Assembly (NCBI GenBank): GCA_002914805.1
Contig: JXTB01000283.1
Coordinates: 466,255-530,254 of the forward strand
Reading direction: 5' to 3'
DNA length: 64,000 nucleotides
Source: Parasponia andersonii
Taxonomy: Eukaryota > Streptophyta > Magnoliopsida > Rosales > Cannabaceae
Shown: positions 22,188 through 35,400 of the stretch, piece by piece
Position numbering within the stretch: the first letter of the stretch is position 1
Layout of the letters: the number at the start of each line of letters is the position of its first letter
Translations under genes and position numbers: made by a program
Notes under the pieces: generated by a model
Databases searched by the model: none
Told to the model about the DNA's origin: nothing
The model's input: the letters and a program-made list of their open reading frames with translations, nothing else

Positions 22188-22632
22188 TGGAGAGAGAGAG
22201 AAGATAAGAGAGGAGAGGAGAGAGACTGAGCCGAAATTTGAGATGAGAGAAAAAAAAAATCCGAAGAGGTGCTTAAAACACCTCCTCAGAGTACGGGGAA
22301 AATAGACAGAGAAATTAGTAAAAACGCAGAAAAGTTTTTTTTGGTTCTGCTTCTTGTTTTCGTTTTCCTTTTTCTGAAACCAAAGCTTTTATTAGTGGAG
22401 AGGACGATGTTGTGAAATTACAGAAATAGCCTTGGAACTTCTCAGAAGTACTAGGGCTTTTTTTTTTTTTTTTTTTTGCTGTTGGAGTCGGTGATTTGTT
22501 GTTATCTGCATGTTACAGTTCTTTTTTTAAAAAAATAAAATTAAAATAAAATTCATGTATTTCTCATCGGTTTTTTATTTTATTTTAAAAGCCAAAACCT
22601 ACCAATTTAGATATACATATACATATATATTC
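22188..22632. promoter_or_regulatory. ArfGAP leader and promoter region
   Basis: Directly upstream of the minus-strand ATG at 22187 there is a GA/CT-rich leader (AGAGAGAGAG, AGGAGAGGAGAG at 22190-22230) followed by T-rich tracts (22460-22480). No convincing TATA box. Such CT-rich leaders are common for plant housekeeping genes. Confidence 0.5.
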
Positions 22633-22733
22633 CTTATTCTTAGATCATAGTAATGAAGAAAACATTAATCCATTCATTTTAGTCTTATTCTTAGATCATA
22701 GTAATGAAGAAAACATTAATCCATTCATTTTAG
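22633..22733. repeat. 51-bp tandem duplication
   Basis: Two essentially identical copies, starting CTTATTCTTAGATCATAG at 22633 and again at 22684, each ending CCATTCATTTTAG. Very low divergence implies a recent duplication. Confidence 0.95.
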
Positions 22734-25302
22734 GAAAGTAAAAAAAAAAAACAAACGAAACTCTTTCCTTATATCATATGCCAATATATGTTTTTCAGTA
22801 GATTGTTCCTTCAAATTACAGCTAGCCAAACGTCAATCGCTTAGATCATTTGGTCGACAATAGATTAATTTTTTCTTAATGGACAATATTAATTATTTGG
22901 TTCCACAATAAATAAAATTTAAAAAAAAAGCTTAACTAATATTTTCTTTTTTTAAAAAAAAAAAGGTAAACATTTATAACAAATTAAAAAAAATACATAT
23001 TATTGTTCAATTCTCACTATAAAGAACATAAAATTTTACATTTATTCTTTGTGACTTAAATCTAAAACCAAAATCTCAAAAAATATGTATTCTTACTATT
23101 TTGTCTAACTTACTTCGTTATAGATAATTGATTAAATTAAGGAGTTGTAAACATATATATACTAGTGGAAAAAACACGCGACCATAAAAAATGTGTATAA
23201 ACTAATCTAATTATTGTTTCACTTTATGATAAAATAAGAAAGTAAAATAAATCATGAAACTCGATAAACAACTCATTTACTATTTTAGTCTAAAGGCACA
23301 AAAGAAAATTTGGCTAACCATTTAGACCATAAAAGTTGGAGACAAACAAAATATTAATAAAATAATATCGAAGCAGCTGGAACATTGCATGCAAACCATG
23401 TCGATTCCTTCTATATACATGTTGGGAAAGTTTTTCTGTTGCAATGGATATATTGGTACTATGTGGCCTCTGCGGAATTTAATGAGCCGAACGTTGATTT
23501 TCCCCCAAATTGTACTTGACCAGGCTTGGGAATTTGATATCTCATGCTCCTCACCATGTGAGTTTGTAGAAAGAAAAAGAATATAGTAAAAAAAAAAAAA
23601 TGAATATTTCAAAAGAAATCAATTATGAAAAATATGTCAGTGAAAATGAGTAGGAGAAAATATGGTGAGCTAAAAACGATCTCATAATTTATGGTAGTAG
23701 GGCAAAAGATAATTACTTGGCTCTACGAGGGATAGAAAATATTGAATGAGAATGGAACTTGAAATATTAGAAAGAGTATGTGTGATGCAGTGATTGTAAA
23801 ATAGTACGTGTGGGAAGAGTTGGTAATATAATAATAGAATCATTGGCCAAGTGAGTCTTGAGATAAGTATTGTCACGTAGAGTAACGCATATGGGAGCAG
23901 GTTAGATAGAGTATGGACTAGTTGACTTAAGAGGTGAGCAATGGATAAAATGAAATTGCTTCGTACGTCATAAAAAAAAAGTATTATGTTAGATATGTCA
24001 TGAAGAAAGAGCGAACTGCTGGGTATGTGGATTTTGACTGTGAACTGTAAGATAAGGTTAAATAGAGTCTTAGGCAGAGCTTTCTATACAGAAGGAATTG
24101 AATATGAGATATGAAATAAAAACATATTGCTTCTGGGGTGAACCGCGGAGAAAGCAAACTGTTGAATATGTCATCGACGAAAATGAGTTGTTGAGAACTT
24201 GATTTTGTATAGCAACTGAGAGATAAGGTAAAATAGGGCGTGGATTAGTTGATTTTAAGATTGGCCATAAGAGAAAGACTAGATAGAGCATTTTGAGGTA
24301 GGATATGGAGAAAGTGTTTCGACAGAGTATGGTTAGGCTTGATGGATTTGTTCAAGGAGCGGAGAAGCATTATAACGATGCTTCTAGGTCTCCTTTTTCA
24401 GCCACTAGGCACTTCTCTTTTATAGCAAATTTATCATAATCAAAAAAAGAATAAGAATTTCTCATTTACGTAAAGTCTAGTACTTTTTTTTGGCTCCGAC
24501 AACTCTGCTAAGATCAAAATGATAAGTAAAAATGACTTATCAAACATCTTTGTACATGGACTGATAGAAACTTGGTCAGCAACAAAGTAATAACTGAGAT
24601 CCTAAGGCTATATGCACGTTTCACTGGCATTTGAATAACTATTAGGCCTTTTTCAATATGGTTTGGGCTATATTTTGGACTTTTGGGGCTTATGATTGTT
24701 TGAGTTTTTTAGGTTTATAGGTTTTAATACAACAAAAAAGTCTAAAAAATAAGTTTTTTTAAAAAAGGTAAAACACCTCAGGCTTGATGCTAAAATGCAG
24801 TGTTGCTGATAGTGCATGTCAAAATTCTTTTAAAAGTTTTTATGGGGCTTGTGTCAGGCTGTATAAAACTTTAGCACTGTATATTTTAAAAAGTTTGGAT
24901 CTATATAATGTATAAAACAAAATGAAAGGAGAAAATTAATGATACAACGAACTTCCTAAAAGAGATAACTACCAAACTTAAAGACACAATTTGTAATTTT
25001 TATTATCATAGAAATCTGATTAGATATACCAATTTCATAAAAAAATATACCGCTACTAAAAAAATATCTACCAAAAGTCAAGATAAAAAATTAATGCATA
25101 TAAAAAATATACCAAATAAAAAGCTTAATATATCAAGAGAAAAAAATAATATACTATTTAATGGTAATATATCATTAATTGCAATAAAGGACAATACAAA
25201 ATGGGGCAAAAAAAAGAAACTAAAACTTCTTAACCAACAAATAGACATTTACATCTAGAAAAGACTTATTAAGCTACAAATTAGTAAATTAGGTCATTTA
25301 CA
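22734..25302. other. Intergenic; degenerate repeats at about 23640-24340
   Basis: No gene recognised. Between about 23640 and 24340 related phrases recur at irregular spacing, such as GATAAGGTTAAATAGAGT / GATAAGGTAAAATAGGGC, GACTAGTTGACTT / GATTAGTTGATTT, and GAAAGAGCGAACTGCTGG / GAAAGCAAACTGTTGAA, in the same order at about 180-200 bp distance. This reads as an old tandem duplication. Confidence 0.45.
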
Positions 25303-26308
25303 AGTAAAGTTAACTATAAGAAAAATGCACTTATGTTTGGCCTTTTTGGAATTTAAATCTTAAGTTTTTGTTTCTTCAAAAAAAAAAAAAACCTTCGTAT
25401 TTTGAAATTCTAAAAAATTGTACACTTCGTCCCTATTTTGCCCATTTTATGTTAGTCTAAACAATGTTTTTTTTTTTGTGAATTTTTAACTTTTTAAAAA
25501 CAAGAAGAGCATAATTTGGTCTAAAGTTGTAACTTTTTAAAAAATAAATTTTGTCAAAACATGAATTAGAGATGTCAAAATAGGCCAAAATTTTTGGGTT
25601 GGCCCATATTTTCAAAAATAAGCATGGTACTAGTTTGACCATTCCCACAGTAATACGGATCAGGACCGGTCTACATATATTAGAGGCCAAGTTGCGCCTC
25701 AATAATAGGCCAATCGGCCTGGCCCGTCCTATGTTAGGCCCATATTTAGCCATTTTACATATAATTTTAAATATTTTTTAAATAAAATTTTTAAAAACTT
25801 TAATTAAATATTTTCATTTATATGCTTTTAATGTTATCTATTTACTTACTTTATTTATTTTTAATTTATTTAAATTTTAAAAGAATATGAATAGATTTAA
25901 TATCCATATTTTAGCCCACATAAGCATATATTTGATATTTTAAAATATAGAACAATAACGAAATTAGACTCATATTTTGACCCATATTCGACTTGCATAA
26001 ACAAGCCCACCTAAGGATGCACATGATCCACTTAAGCTTACATATAATTTGGGGTGGACCTATGTGCTATGACGAGCTCTTTAATAGAAATAAGGGACAA
26101 GGTACAAAACCCATGTGGGCTTATCAAATGTGGGTCAGTTCGGCCTAATTAAGTTTACTTTATATATCTAATATAAGGAGAGGTAACAATTTTTTGAATT
26201 TCAAAATTTGGATGTTCTTTTTTTAAAAAAAAAAAAAAACAAAAACTCAGGATTTAAATTACAGAAGAGCCGTACTTCGAGAATTTCTTTTACAATTAAC
26301 CCTTTACG
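25303..26308. mobile_element. TIR element of about 1 kb (Mutator-like or MITE)
   Basis: The two ends are inverted copies of each other for roughly 110-120 bp: the left (from AAGTAAAGTTAACTA at about 25303) contains GAATTTAAATCTTAAGTTTTTG and ATTTTGAAATTC; the right, read on the other strand, contains GTAATTTAAATCCTGAGTTT and ATTTTGAAATTC in the same order. The interior has GGCC-rich phrases (GGCCAATCGGCCTGGCCCG, AGGCCCATATTTAGCC) common in plant repeats. No transposase. A 9-bp target duplication, expected for Mutator, could not be fixed by eye. Confidence 0.6.
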
Positions 26309-27729
26309 AGTACTAATTTAGAGGGAAAAAAGGTCATACACATCGTGATTCTCAAAATCTTGTGAAAAGGGGTTCTTAACAAAGTGAACGAATTTTGCAT
26401 CCTCGTTTAAGAAATACCCGATATTTCAAATATTATTAAATAGTGGCTAAATTTATCGAAAAGGCCAAAATAGTTTTATAAAAGATATATTACACCAATA
26501 TTGGTATATTATACACAAAATTAATATACTATAAATAAAATAGAGCTACCAAAAATCATCTATTTAGGCAAAAAAAAAAAAGCCATATTAAATAGAAGTA
26601 AAAAATGCCATTTATTAAATTTGTGAAAAATTCCATTTCTTATAAATACTCTTGCGAAAAGAGTCATAAATCAGTTATTTTGGCCAAAATTACACCTATC
26701 CAGATCCAAAAGGCTTCTTACAAAAATTCAGGCTTGGATCTGCTAATTGTTTTTTAAAATTTTTGTATATATTAAGCAAAATATTATTTTTAAAAATATA
26801 TCACTTTTTAAATTTATTTTGAAAATTCCATTTATTTCTTCAAAATTGATATTTTTCAAAAGTACTCGAAGTAACGAATTGAGTTACTTGAGGTAACTAA
26901 TTTAATTACCTTAAGTACCTATTAATTAGTAAAAAATAGTAGTTTTTCTAAATAAATCCAGAGTATTTTTAAAAAAATTTGACTATTCAGAATTTGTCAA
27001 TTGTTTCTTGTTTCACCGTATAAAATCAAGAGTTCATAATTGAAAAGTGGCCTTTTTTTCAATACTATGAAAAAGTGACCAAATTTATTAAAATATTTTA
27101 CAAAATGACCAAGTGAATCAAAAAGGCTTAAAAATATTAGTTTCTAAATATTTATATCAATCTATCAGTGCGTAAAAAAACGTTATTTATTGATAAATTT
27201 AATATAAGATTGATATACCGACACACAATAATTGATATACTAATATGAAATTAATAAATTAATAAATTAAAATTGATAAATAATATAATATTGATATATA
27301 AATACATACTAATTTACTAATAAAATTGATACACTAAAAAAGAGTATATTATAAAAAATTATAAAAAATGGAAACCGACTAAATAGGTCTAGAAAAAGCC
27401 AAATTTCAAGGTCTTATCGCAAAATAACCGAAATTTGAGCCTATTTTAGTTAAATATCTATTTTTTAAATGCTATTGCAAAATGTTAGGTATGTAATTGT
27501 ATATACCAAGTGTAAAATATAATATATCAAGTATGAAAAGTAATATACTTAGTACATAAACTAAAAGTAGTATAAAAAATAGATATACCAAGTGTAAAAT
27601 ATATATAGTTATAAAAAGAGAAAAATGCATATTTATTAAAATGAAGTATAAAGAGGGACACATTCTCTAATTTTATAAACTTTAAAATGAGGTAAAAAAA
27701 AGGGACTAATTTTATAAAGCGTCTTTAAT
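26309..27729. other. AT-rich repeat-derived DNA
   Basis: No gene. Phrases such as AAAGGCCAAAATAG, AAATTCCATTTCTTATAAATACTC, AAGTGACCAAATTTATTAAAA and AAAATGACCAAGTG recur here and in the neighbouring foldback, and long runs of ATTGATATACTAA-type strings fill 27170-27600. It looks like several overlapping decayed TIR or MULE-like elements; limits not resolved. Confidence 0.4.
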
Positions 27730-28326
27730 TCAAATGGTTGAATTTTGGATCATGTTTGAAATCTGGCCGTTTTTCAAACACAATCAAATAATAGTCAAAT
27801 TTTGGAACTTATAAAAAAATGGATGCTTTTCATGTTTAATAGATCAAAATATATTGATTTATTTTGTATTAAATTGATTATTTTTTTAAAAAATAAAAAT
27901 TCATTTATTAAAATAAATTATAAACGACCGTTTATTAAGTAAATATAAAAAGGGCCATATTTTGCATTGATCTAAAAAAAGACAATTCTTATTAATTCTC
28001 TTTAATAATACCCTGAAGAGTATTTATAAGAAATGACATTTTTTTTAGATCAATCTAAAAAATAGCCGTTTTTACATCTACTTAATCAATGACCATTTTA
28101 CAATTTTATTTTGATAAATGACTATTTTTTACTTGAGTAATTTTTGAAAAAGTAAATCAATTTTTTCAAAAAATAAATTAATTTTCAAAAAATTAAGCAA
28201 TATATTTTGATATACTAAATATGAAAAACAATCTTTTTTTCAAAATAATTTTCAAAATTCGGCTTTTTTAACAGTGTTTAAAAACGGGTATTTTAAAAAC
28301 TATGATCCAAAATCCGGCCATTTGAC
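27730..28326. mobile_element. Foldback element of about 600 bp, arms of nearly 300 bp
   Basis: The whole segment is an imperfect inverted repeat. Left arm from 27730 (TCAAATGGTTGAATTTTGG..., GATCATGTTTGAAA..., TTTTCATGTTTAATAGATC, AAAATATATTGA) pairs with the right arm ending at 28326, which reads on the minus strand TCAAATGGCCGGATTTTGG, GATCATAGTTTTTAAA, TTTTTCATATTTAGTATATC, AAAATATATTGC in the same order. The inner parts also pair (TCATTTATTAAAATAAATT with TCATTTATCAAAATAAAATT; ATTGATCTAAAAAAA on both). The turn is near 28015. No coding capacity. Confidence 0.8.
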
Positions 28327-30944
28327 TAAATTGCCCTACTATGAAATCCAATTTCCTCAGGTCCAAATCCCATGCATTGGCTAGTCGGGTGGCCATGTAT
28401 ATTTGGAAGATGGTCCAAATGCAGTAAGCCCAAAAACTATGAAAAGGAATCAGAGAATCCTACTTTAAGTCTATGTAAATTAAGGTATGATGCACTAAAC
28501 CCACAATCTTTGTAAATTAAGGTATAATGCAAGTCTAGACCAGACAGAGAATCAAAACCTAACTCTTACCCTAACAGCTCACTATCATAAAGTGGTCTTT
28601 TTTTTTTTGGTGACATTACAACGGGTCATTTACTAGGTAAAAGTTACGATATTTGAAATGTTTGTCGTATGTTTTTGATGATTTGAGACGTAATTGAAAA
28701 TAGCTGTGTGTGTTTTAACACAGTCGAAAACAACTAATCTGATCTTGGTTTTCGTACGGAGAAAATGAGATAGAACTAATTTGAGCCAAAATAATTTTTT
28801 TATATATTTTTTATTTAGACTAATAATATTTTTTAGGATATCTAAGACATCTTGACCTATAGTTAAAAGCTTATTTTGATCATAAAAAAATAATTATTTA
28901 AGATTTTATTATGGTCAAAAAACACATGATCGGTGGTCAAAAAATCCTTTGTCACTCCCTCGGTTTTTTTCCCCTTAAAAATGTACCAAAACCGTATTTT
29001 GGCTCAAGTTAGTCCAACCCATGTCCTTTTCTCTTTTGTATGTCTTTCACTGTTGAAAAGATTTTCAAGGATAGGGCAGAAAGTGCAAAATAATCGTAGG
29101 TAAATTACCTTAATTCCATTTAGTTTTACTTATTTTCAACTTTTCTTTGAAGAAAATCTAGGAATAACCATTCTCTTTCAAATGATAAAAAACGGGGACT
29201 ATTTTCCACTAAAAAAAATACTTTTTTTTCATCTTCATTTTCTATTTTAGGGGAAAGAACGAAATTGTATGCACAAAAAGCCCTAATATTAAAAAGTTTC
29301 TACATCCAGTAAGTCAATTACTAATGGTTTCATGGTGATAAAAGACTCTTTTTTCATAAATTCTTTAATGGTGTGTCACCTATCTAAAATTACCTAAATA
29401 CTCTAATTAGAGAGCCAAAATCTTCTTCTCTTTGGACCATGACTACACTAAGCTCCTTCACTAGCCTCTTTTACGAATCTTCAATGTAATTGTAGCTAGA
29501 GAAGTTGAGTAGTTATTATCAATTTTTGTTTTTTGACCTCAATTTTTTTTTTCAATCGCTGTTAGACATAATTGAATGCTTTTTAGGAGGTTTCTATTTT
29601 TTTTTTCCCATAATTCATTTCTTTAGTAGTCACCCGGACGTTTTCTATTTTTTTCTTATTTGTATTTGCTGTTAGACATAATTCTATTTTTTTTTTTACT
29701 ATATACTCATATAGTCGAATGCTTTTATGAAAATTTTTTCAATATGCTAAGGCCGTTCTTCCACTGCAAATCTAATTTTTAAACCAACAAAAACGACACA
29801 GAACAATTCAAATTCCTTTGTATTGTCTGTCCAAAGAAATAAAGTAGTAGTTCGTTTCCACTGTAGGATTGTCGTATGAAAAAAAATGTGATGGATAATT
29901 TTCCATCACATTTGAGTTTTTTTTTCCTCTCCTACACTCTTTCCCCTCTCATCTTTGTTTGTTGTCATAAGTTTTTTTTTGGTCAGTTCACAACCTTAAA
30001 TAATAAAGATGTACTTAGAAAAGTCATTTTAAAAAAGAGTACTAGAATAATCATTTAAAAAAAAGCACTAAAAAGGTCAGTTTGTTCCAAAATAGTACTA
30101 GAAAGATATTTCTCAAGACTTTAAATTCAAATTAATTTCATTTGCAAGTAAAAAAAAATTAAGAGAAAAAATGTATATATATATATATATAGGTTGCCAA
30201 TTTAGTAAGTATTTTTTTTTACCTATATATAGGTATTTTTTTCTAATAGCTGAGTTATCATCTAACAGTGATCCAACAGCTATAATGATGTGCATAAAAA
30301 AACGTGTATCGTTAATATTATTTCTCTTTCTTAGTTTTTACTATAAAAAATATGCAAAATAAATTTTAATCAACTAAAATTATACTTTAGTAAAAAAAAA
30401 AAAAAACAACTGAATTGATCGCTATGTATATAAACATGACAAAGAACAAGACAGAAGCGACTCGTAACAATTTTATGCCGGGGACCCATATCATTGATAT
30501 TGATGGTTTTTATTTTTTATTTTTTTCTAAACTAAACAAACGAATTTACAAAATCTATCGACCACGTGCCAATTATTTCACAGCGAGAAAATAATTCACA
30601 GTTTTGAAACATGATTTAGAAAGCTGAGAAAAAAGACGAAATGGAAATCCTCAAGGAAAATCTTAGAGATGAAAAAAAAAAAAAAAGAGAGAGAGAGTGA
30701 AGTAGGGGTAGGAATAAAAGCCTTAAAGCAAAAGAAGAGTCACAAAGGTTGAGATCATAGCATTAACTTATACTTAAGAGTCAATATTAGTGGCGATGAT
30801 TCTATACTATCGTATAATGAATGAAACAACAAAGAAATTGTTGTCGGTTATATATTGTTCGGACTATATGCTTAAAATTTCATATTTTTGACGAGGTTAA
30901 GGCACATAGTCTAAAGGTTCTAAATTCGAATATCACTTTTATGC

Positions 30945-30978
<34 letters not shown>

Positions 30979-31974
30979 TGTTTGAGTAACCAATTATGAC
31001 AATCTTCACTGATAAGTTATTCTAAATCTCTTGCATTAGGAATTGCGTTAGATCAAAACACTGAGGGAAAAAAATGTGAGCAAATAGGTGGTCCGAATAT
31101 GTTTTTGCACCTGGCTCGGTGCTGTGGTCCATACCTCTTTTCAACGGATCTTGAAAATATTTCGTCTTTTCAGCTTAGGGTAAGATAATTGGCAACTTGT
31201 GGTTGTAGATAAAACACCTTTTAAAGTTAAAGCATTCCTGTATTAATATTTTAGGGTTGGAACGCATTAATGAGTTCTATAGACTATGTTAATGGAGGTT
31301 TTCTCTGGAATAAATTTGATAAATTATGAGTGGTGATTTATGTGTGAAATAAATTAAAAAATAAAGTAAAATAGGAAGACATGAATTTTATAATAGTTCA
31401 GTTCTCATGGTTCTTTATTATTTTCTGGAGAATTATAATAATTTCTCTGAGTTTTGAAGTAAGAACAAAGAGAGTTACAGAAAGTGATAGTGAAATGATA
31501 AATAATGAGATTAGACCCTTTTTATATAAATGAGAGTGGCTCAATATTTTTCAATTGTGAGAATGTACATAACAGAAGACACAATTTTAAGTTATAATAC
31601 AGAATTAGGTAACAACTAATAGATAGATTGCTTGATTTCTACTTGGAAGCTTCTTTTATTTTCTTTGTTGATTATTCGTTTAAAACTTGATCTAATTTTC
31701 TTTTATTGCTTCTTTAGGCTGCGCGTTTTTATTCGAGAAAGATTGCACTATTTGTTGAGATGTTAATATGCGATGTGACGTATTTATCTCTCAATCGTTT
31801 TGACTTTTCTTTCCTTATATTGACCATTAATGTAGATTTGAAACCATCCAATAGACTTTATGCAACCAAATGTGATTAAAATATTTACTAAACTAAATGT
31901 CATTTCACGATTAGTGTTGACCCCAGTTTATAAAGTGGAATTTTTATACATCCATTGACTCTGTATGTTTCGTT
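28327..31974. other. Gene-free AT-rich region
   Basis: No gene recognised. It contains (TA) runs at about 30172-30191 and 30943-30962, units of about 28-30 bp at 30005-30110 (variants of GTACTAGAAAAGTCATTTTAAAAAA), and at about 31300-31700 an AT-rich stretch with the phrase TTTTATAATAGTTCAGTTCTCATGG that resembles retrotransposon LTR DNA but has no confirmed ends. Confidence 0.4.
30890..30940 (+). repeat. Possible tRNA-derived SINE head
   Basis: GAGGTTAAGGCACATAG followed by AAAGGTTCTAAATTCGAAT resembles the A-box to B-box spacing of tRNA-derived SINEs. It is followed by a (TA)n run rather than a clear A or T tail. Weak. Confidence 0.3.
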
Positions 31975-32427
31975 TGTTGTGCAGCGGAAACACAACTACT
32001 CCAAATGCTTATATTTAATATTAAGTATAAACTATCAACTAGCTACTGAAATTAACGAAAGAAGAAAAATGCGTAAAAAATACTAAATGAAAAAAAATAA
32101 AGGAGAACACAAAATTTAGCGAGGTTCGGCAAATTATCTACGTCCTCAGGGCGTTGCTGACTACTTTACTAACTTCAAATAAGAGGAAATATAAAATCTA
32201 GGCTATAATGCAAAAACCTAGAAACAAATAGGAAAATGGGTAAAAACAGAATTACGGAGGTCCTTAGGAATAAAGGTCATCATTAATAGGGAACTAATTT
32301 TGGGATAATTAAAACTAATTAAAGAAAGCTTTATTTATAGCAAACTGTAGAACCTAAATATTCATACACAAACAATGTGGGACAAAACTTACAACAATTA
32401 CAAAAACTAACAAGCTAAATACTAACA
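31975..32427 (-). repeat. 3' LTR of minus-strand copia element
   Basis: About 453 bp, from TGTTGTGCAGCGG to ACTAACA. It matches 36195-36597 over its length, but holds about 60 bp extra around 32275-32345 (CATCATTAATAGGGAACTAATTTT...) that the other LTR lacks. Confidence 0.85.
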
Positions 32428-35400
32428 ATCTCCGTCTTGGCGAGTTAGCAAGTCCCACCCAAATTTTCCTATTTCTCGTATCCTCTATTTATTATAACAA
32501 CGTCACTTTATGCTCCAAAAGGCGCCATTAAATTCGTAGAATATTGATCAAGTCCAAACAATAATTAAACTTAATTGATGTCACCACCTTGGTCACTATA
32601 TTTCAAGATTCTCAGCATTCCTACTCTTCTGAAGCAGTATCTTTCATTCATCAATAATCTCTCCCACAAAGTGATGTCAAGCATCAATATGCTTTGTACG
32701 TATATGGTATACTGGATTCTTTGCTAAGTGAATGATACTTTGACTATTAGAATGAATACATACATGCTCCTGAATAGCTCCGAACTCTTCCAGTAATCCT
32801 TTAACTAAATAGCTTCCTTCATAGCTTTTGTAACTACCATGTACTCTGCCTTTATAATAGACAAAACAACTATAGACTGCAAAGTAAACTTCAACTGATT
32901 GGTGTTCCTACAAATACGAATATATATCCAATAGTTGAGCGACATTTATCCAAATCACCAGCGTAATCGGAATCAACTTATCTAACCACACACTGACCAA
33001 GTCTATCATCCCGCTCAAAAACCAAACTAACATCTACAGTTTTCAATAAGTATCATAGAATCTATTTCACAGCTTGCCATTGAACTTTTCCTAGATTGTG
33101 CATATACTTGCTCACAACTCTAACTAAATGTGAAATGTCGAGTCCCGTACACACCATCGCATACATCAAGTTACCAATTCCATTTGAATATCGAACTTGT
33201 GACATGTTCTCTCGCTTTACATCTGTACTCAGAGACAGAGATGTACTAAGCTTGAAATGAGGAGCAAATGACGAACTGATAGGTTTTGATTATTCAATCA
33301 TACCAAAACGCTGTAATACTTTCTTCAAATATAATTTCTAAGTCAAACTAATCTTGCTTCTCCCTCTATCTTTGCTAATCTCCATTCCGAGATTCTTCTT
33401 TGTTTCATCGAGATCCTTCATATCAAACTCTTGATTTAACCGAGCCTACAATGTCTCAATTTCTTCCTGATTTTCCGAACCTATCAATATATCATCAACA
33501 TACAAGAGTAGATAAATAAAAGACCCACCTTAGAGCCTATGAAAATATACGCAACTATCAAACTTGCTTCTTGTATAGTTCTAACTCATCATAAATCGAT
33601 CAAATCGCTTGTACCACTGCCTTGACGATTGTTTCAGCCTATAAAGCGATCTTTTCAGTTTGCAAACCTAATTTTCTTTTCCAACAACCTTGAATCCTTC
33701 TGGCTGAGACATATAGATTTTCTATCATAAATCACCGTGTAAAAATACAGTTTTCACATCCAATTGAACTAGTTCAAGATCCAACTGTGCTACCAAGGGT
33801 AACAAATTCTAATAGAGGAATGTTTAACAAATGGAGAAAATACCTTATTGTAATCAATTCCCTCTAATTAAGCATAGCCTATCGCTACCAATCTTACCTT
33901 AAAGTGAATATCATTCTTACCAAGAAATCCTTATTTCTTTGTATATACCTATTGGCACCTAATTGCCTTCTTGTACTTCGGTAGTTGAGCTAGCTCCCAA
34001 GTTTCATTCTTCCAAAGAGACTGCATTTCTTTCTCCATTACTTTCTCCCGCTGTTCAATTTTTGAACTTTTGACTGCATCTTTATACGTGGAAGAAACAT
34101 CATTATCTATAATGAGAAGTACATAGACCACCATATCAACAAGTCAAGTAGGTTTATGAATTTCACGTCTTGGCCTATTATATACAATTGATTCTTGTTG
34201 TTGTTGAGGCTCTTGGGTTAGAACTTCTTCACCATCTTCACTATTCTCCTCTGTTAATGGAGTGTCACCACTATTTTCAACAACATTAGTTAGGACTACT
34301 GCTATTGCTTTCTTAAACTCTACCTGCTGTCGACTACGGTCCACCTACTACAGAATACTAATAGTCTTCTCTTGGTCTTCTGTTACCTTCTTCAACATGG
34401 CAGACTCGTCAAAAGTAATATCCATGCTAAATAAAGTCTTCCTCAAACTTAGACACTAAAGTCGATATCCCTTTATACCTAAGCTGATACCCATAAATAA
34501 TGCTATTTTGGCTCTGAAATCTAACTTGGATTCTTTCACAAGATAATAGGCAGTGGAACTACATACATATAAAGAATTGTAATCACTAGCAGGTTTTCCA
34601 GACCATACCTTAAGAAGGGTTTTGCCTCCTTTGCAGTCGATGGTAAATGATTAACAAGATGACACGTATACATAATTGCCTCAGCTCAAGAAGCTTTGCC
34701 CAACCCAGCATTGGACAATATATATCAAATCTTCTCTAGTAAAGTCCGATCTATGTTTCTACTACTCCATTCTGTTATGGTGTTTTTCGGACTACAAAGT
34801 GACGCACAATACCTTTAGATTGATAAACTCTCAAAAATGGATCATTCCTATATTCTCTACTGTTGTCTGATCGAAGTCGTTTGATCTTTCTGCCCATCTA
34901 AATCTCAATCATCTTTTTCTATTTAAAGAAAACTTCAAGTACATCATCCTCAGTCTTCATAACATACACCCAAAAGTGACTTTCAAAATTCCATCTCGTA
35001 TAGACACAATGAAGCCTTTAGATTCTAAAGCTCTCAAAGAAATGAGATTCTTCTTCAATTTTGGTACATATCGAATATCTATCATAACTCTAGTCAATCC
35101 ATCATGATTCTTTAATCGAATTGAACCTACTCCAGCTGTTTTACACGATTCATCATTACCCATGTAAACAACTCCACCATTTAGCTCTTCAAAATTGAAG
35201 AACCACTCTTTGTGAAGACACATATGATAAGTGCAACCTAAATTTAAAATGCATTCATCACGTTGTGACATCAAAGATTGACTAACTAGAGCAAAATTTG
35301 ACTCATTATCTTTGACTTCAGCTACATATGCATTAGAAGTAACCTTATCCTTATGTTTATTCTGTAACTTTGTACAATCTTTCTTCCAATACCATTTTTC

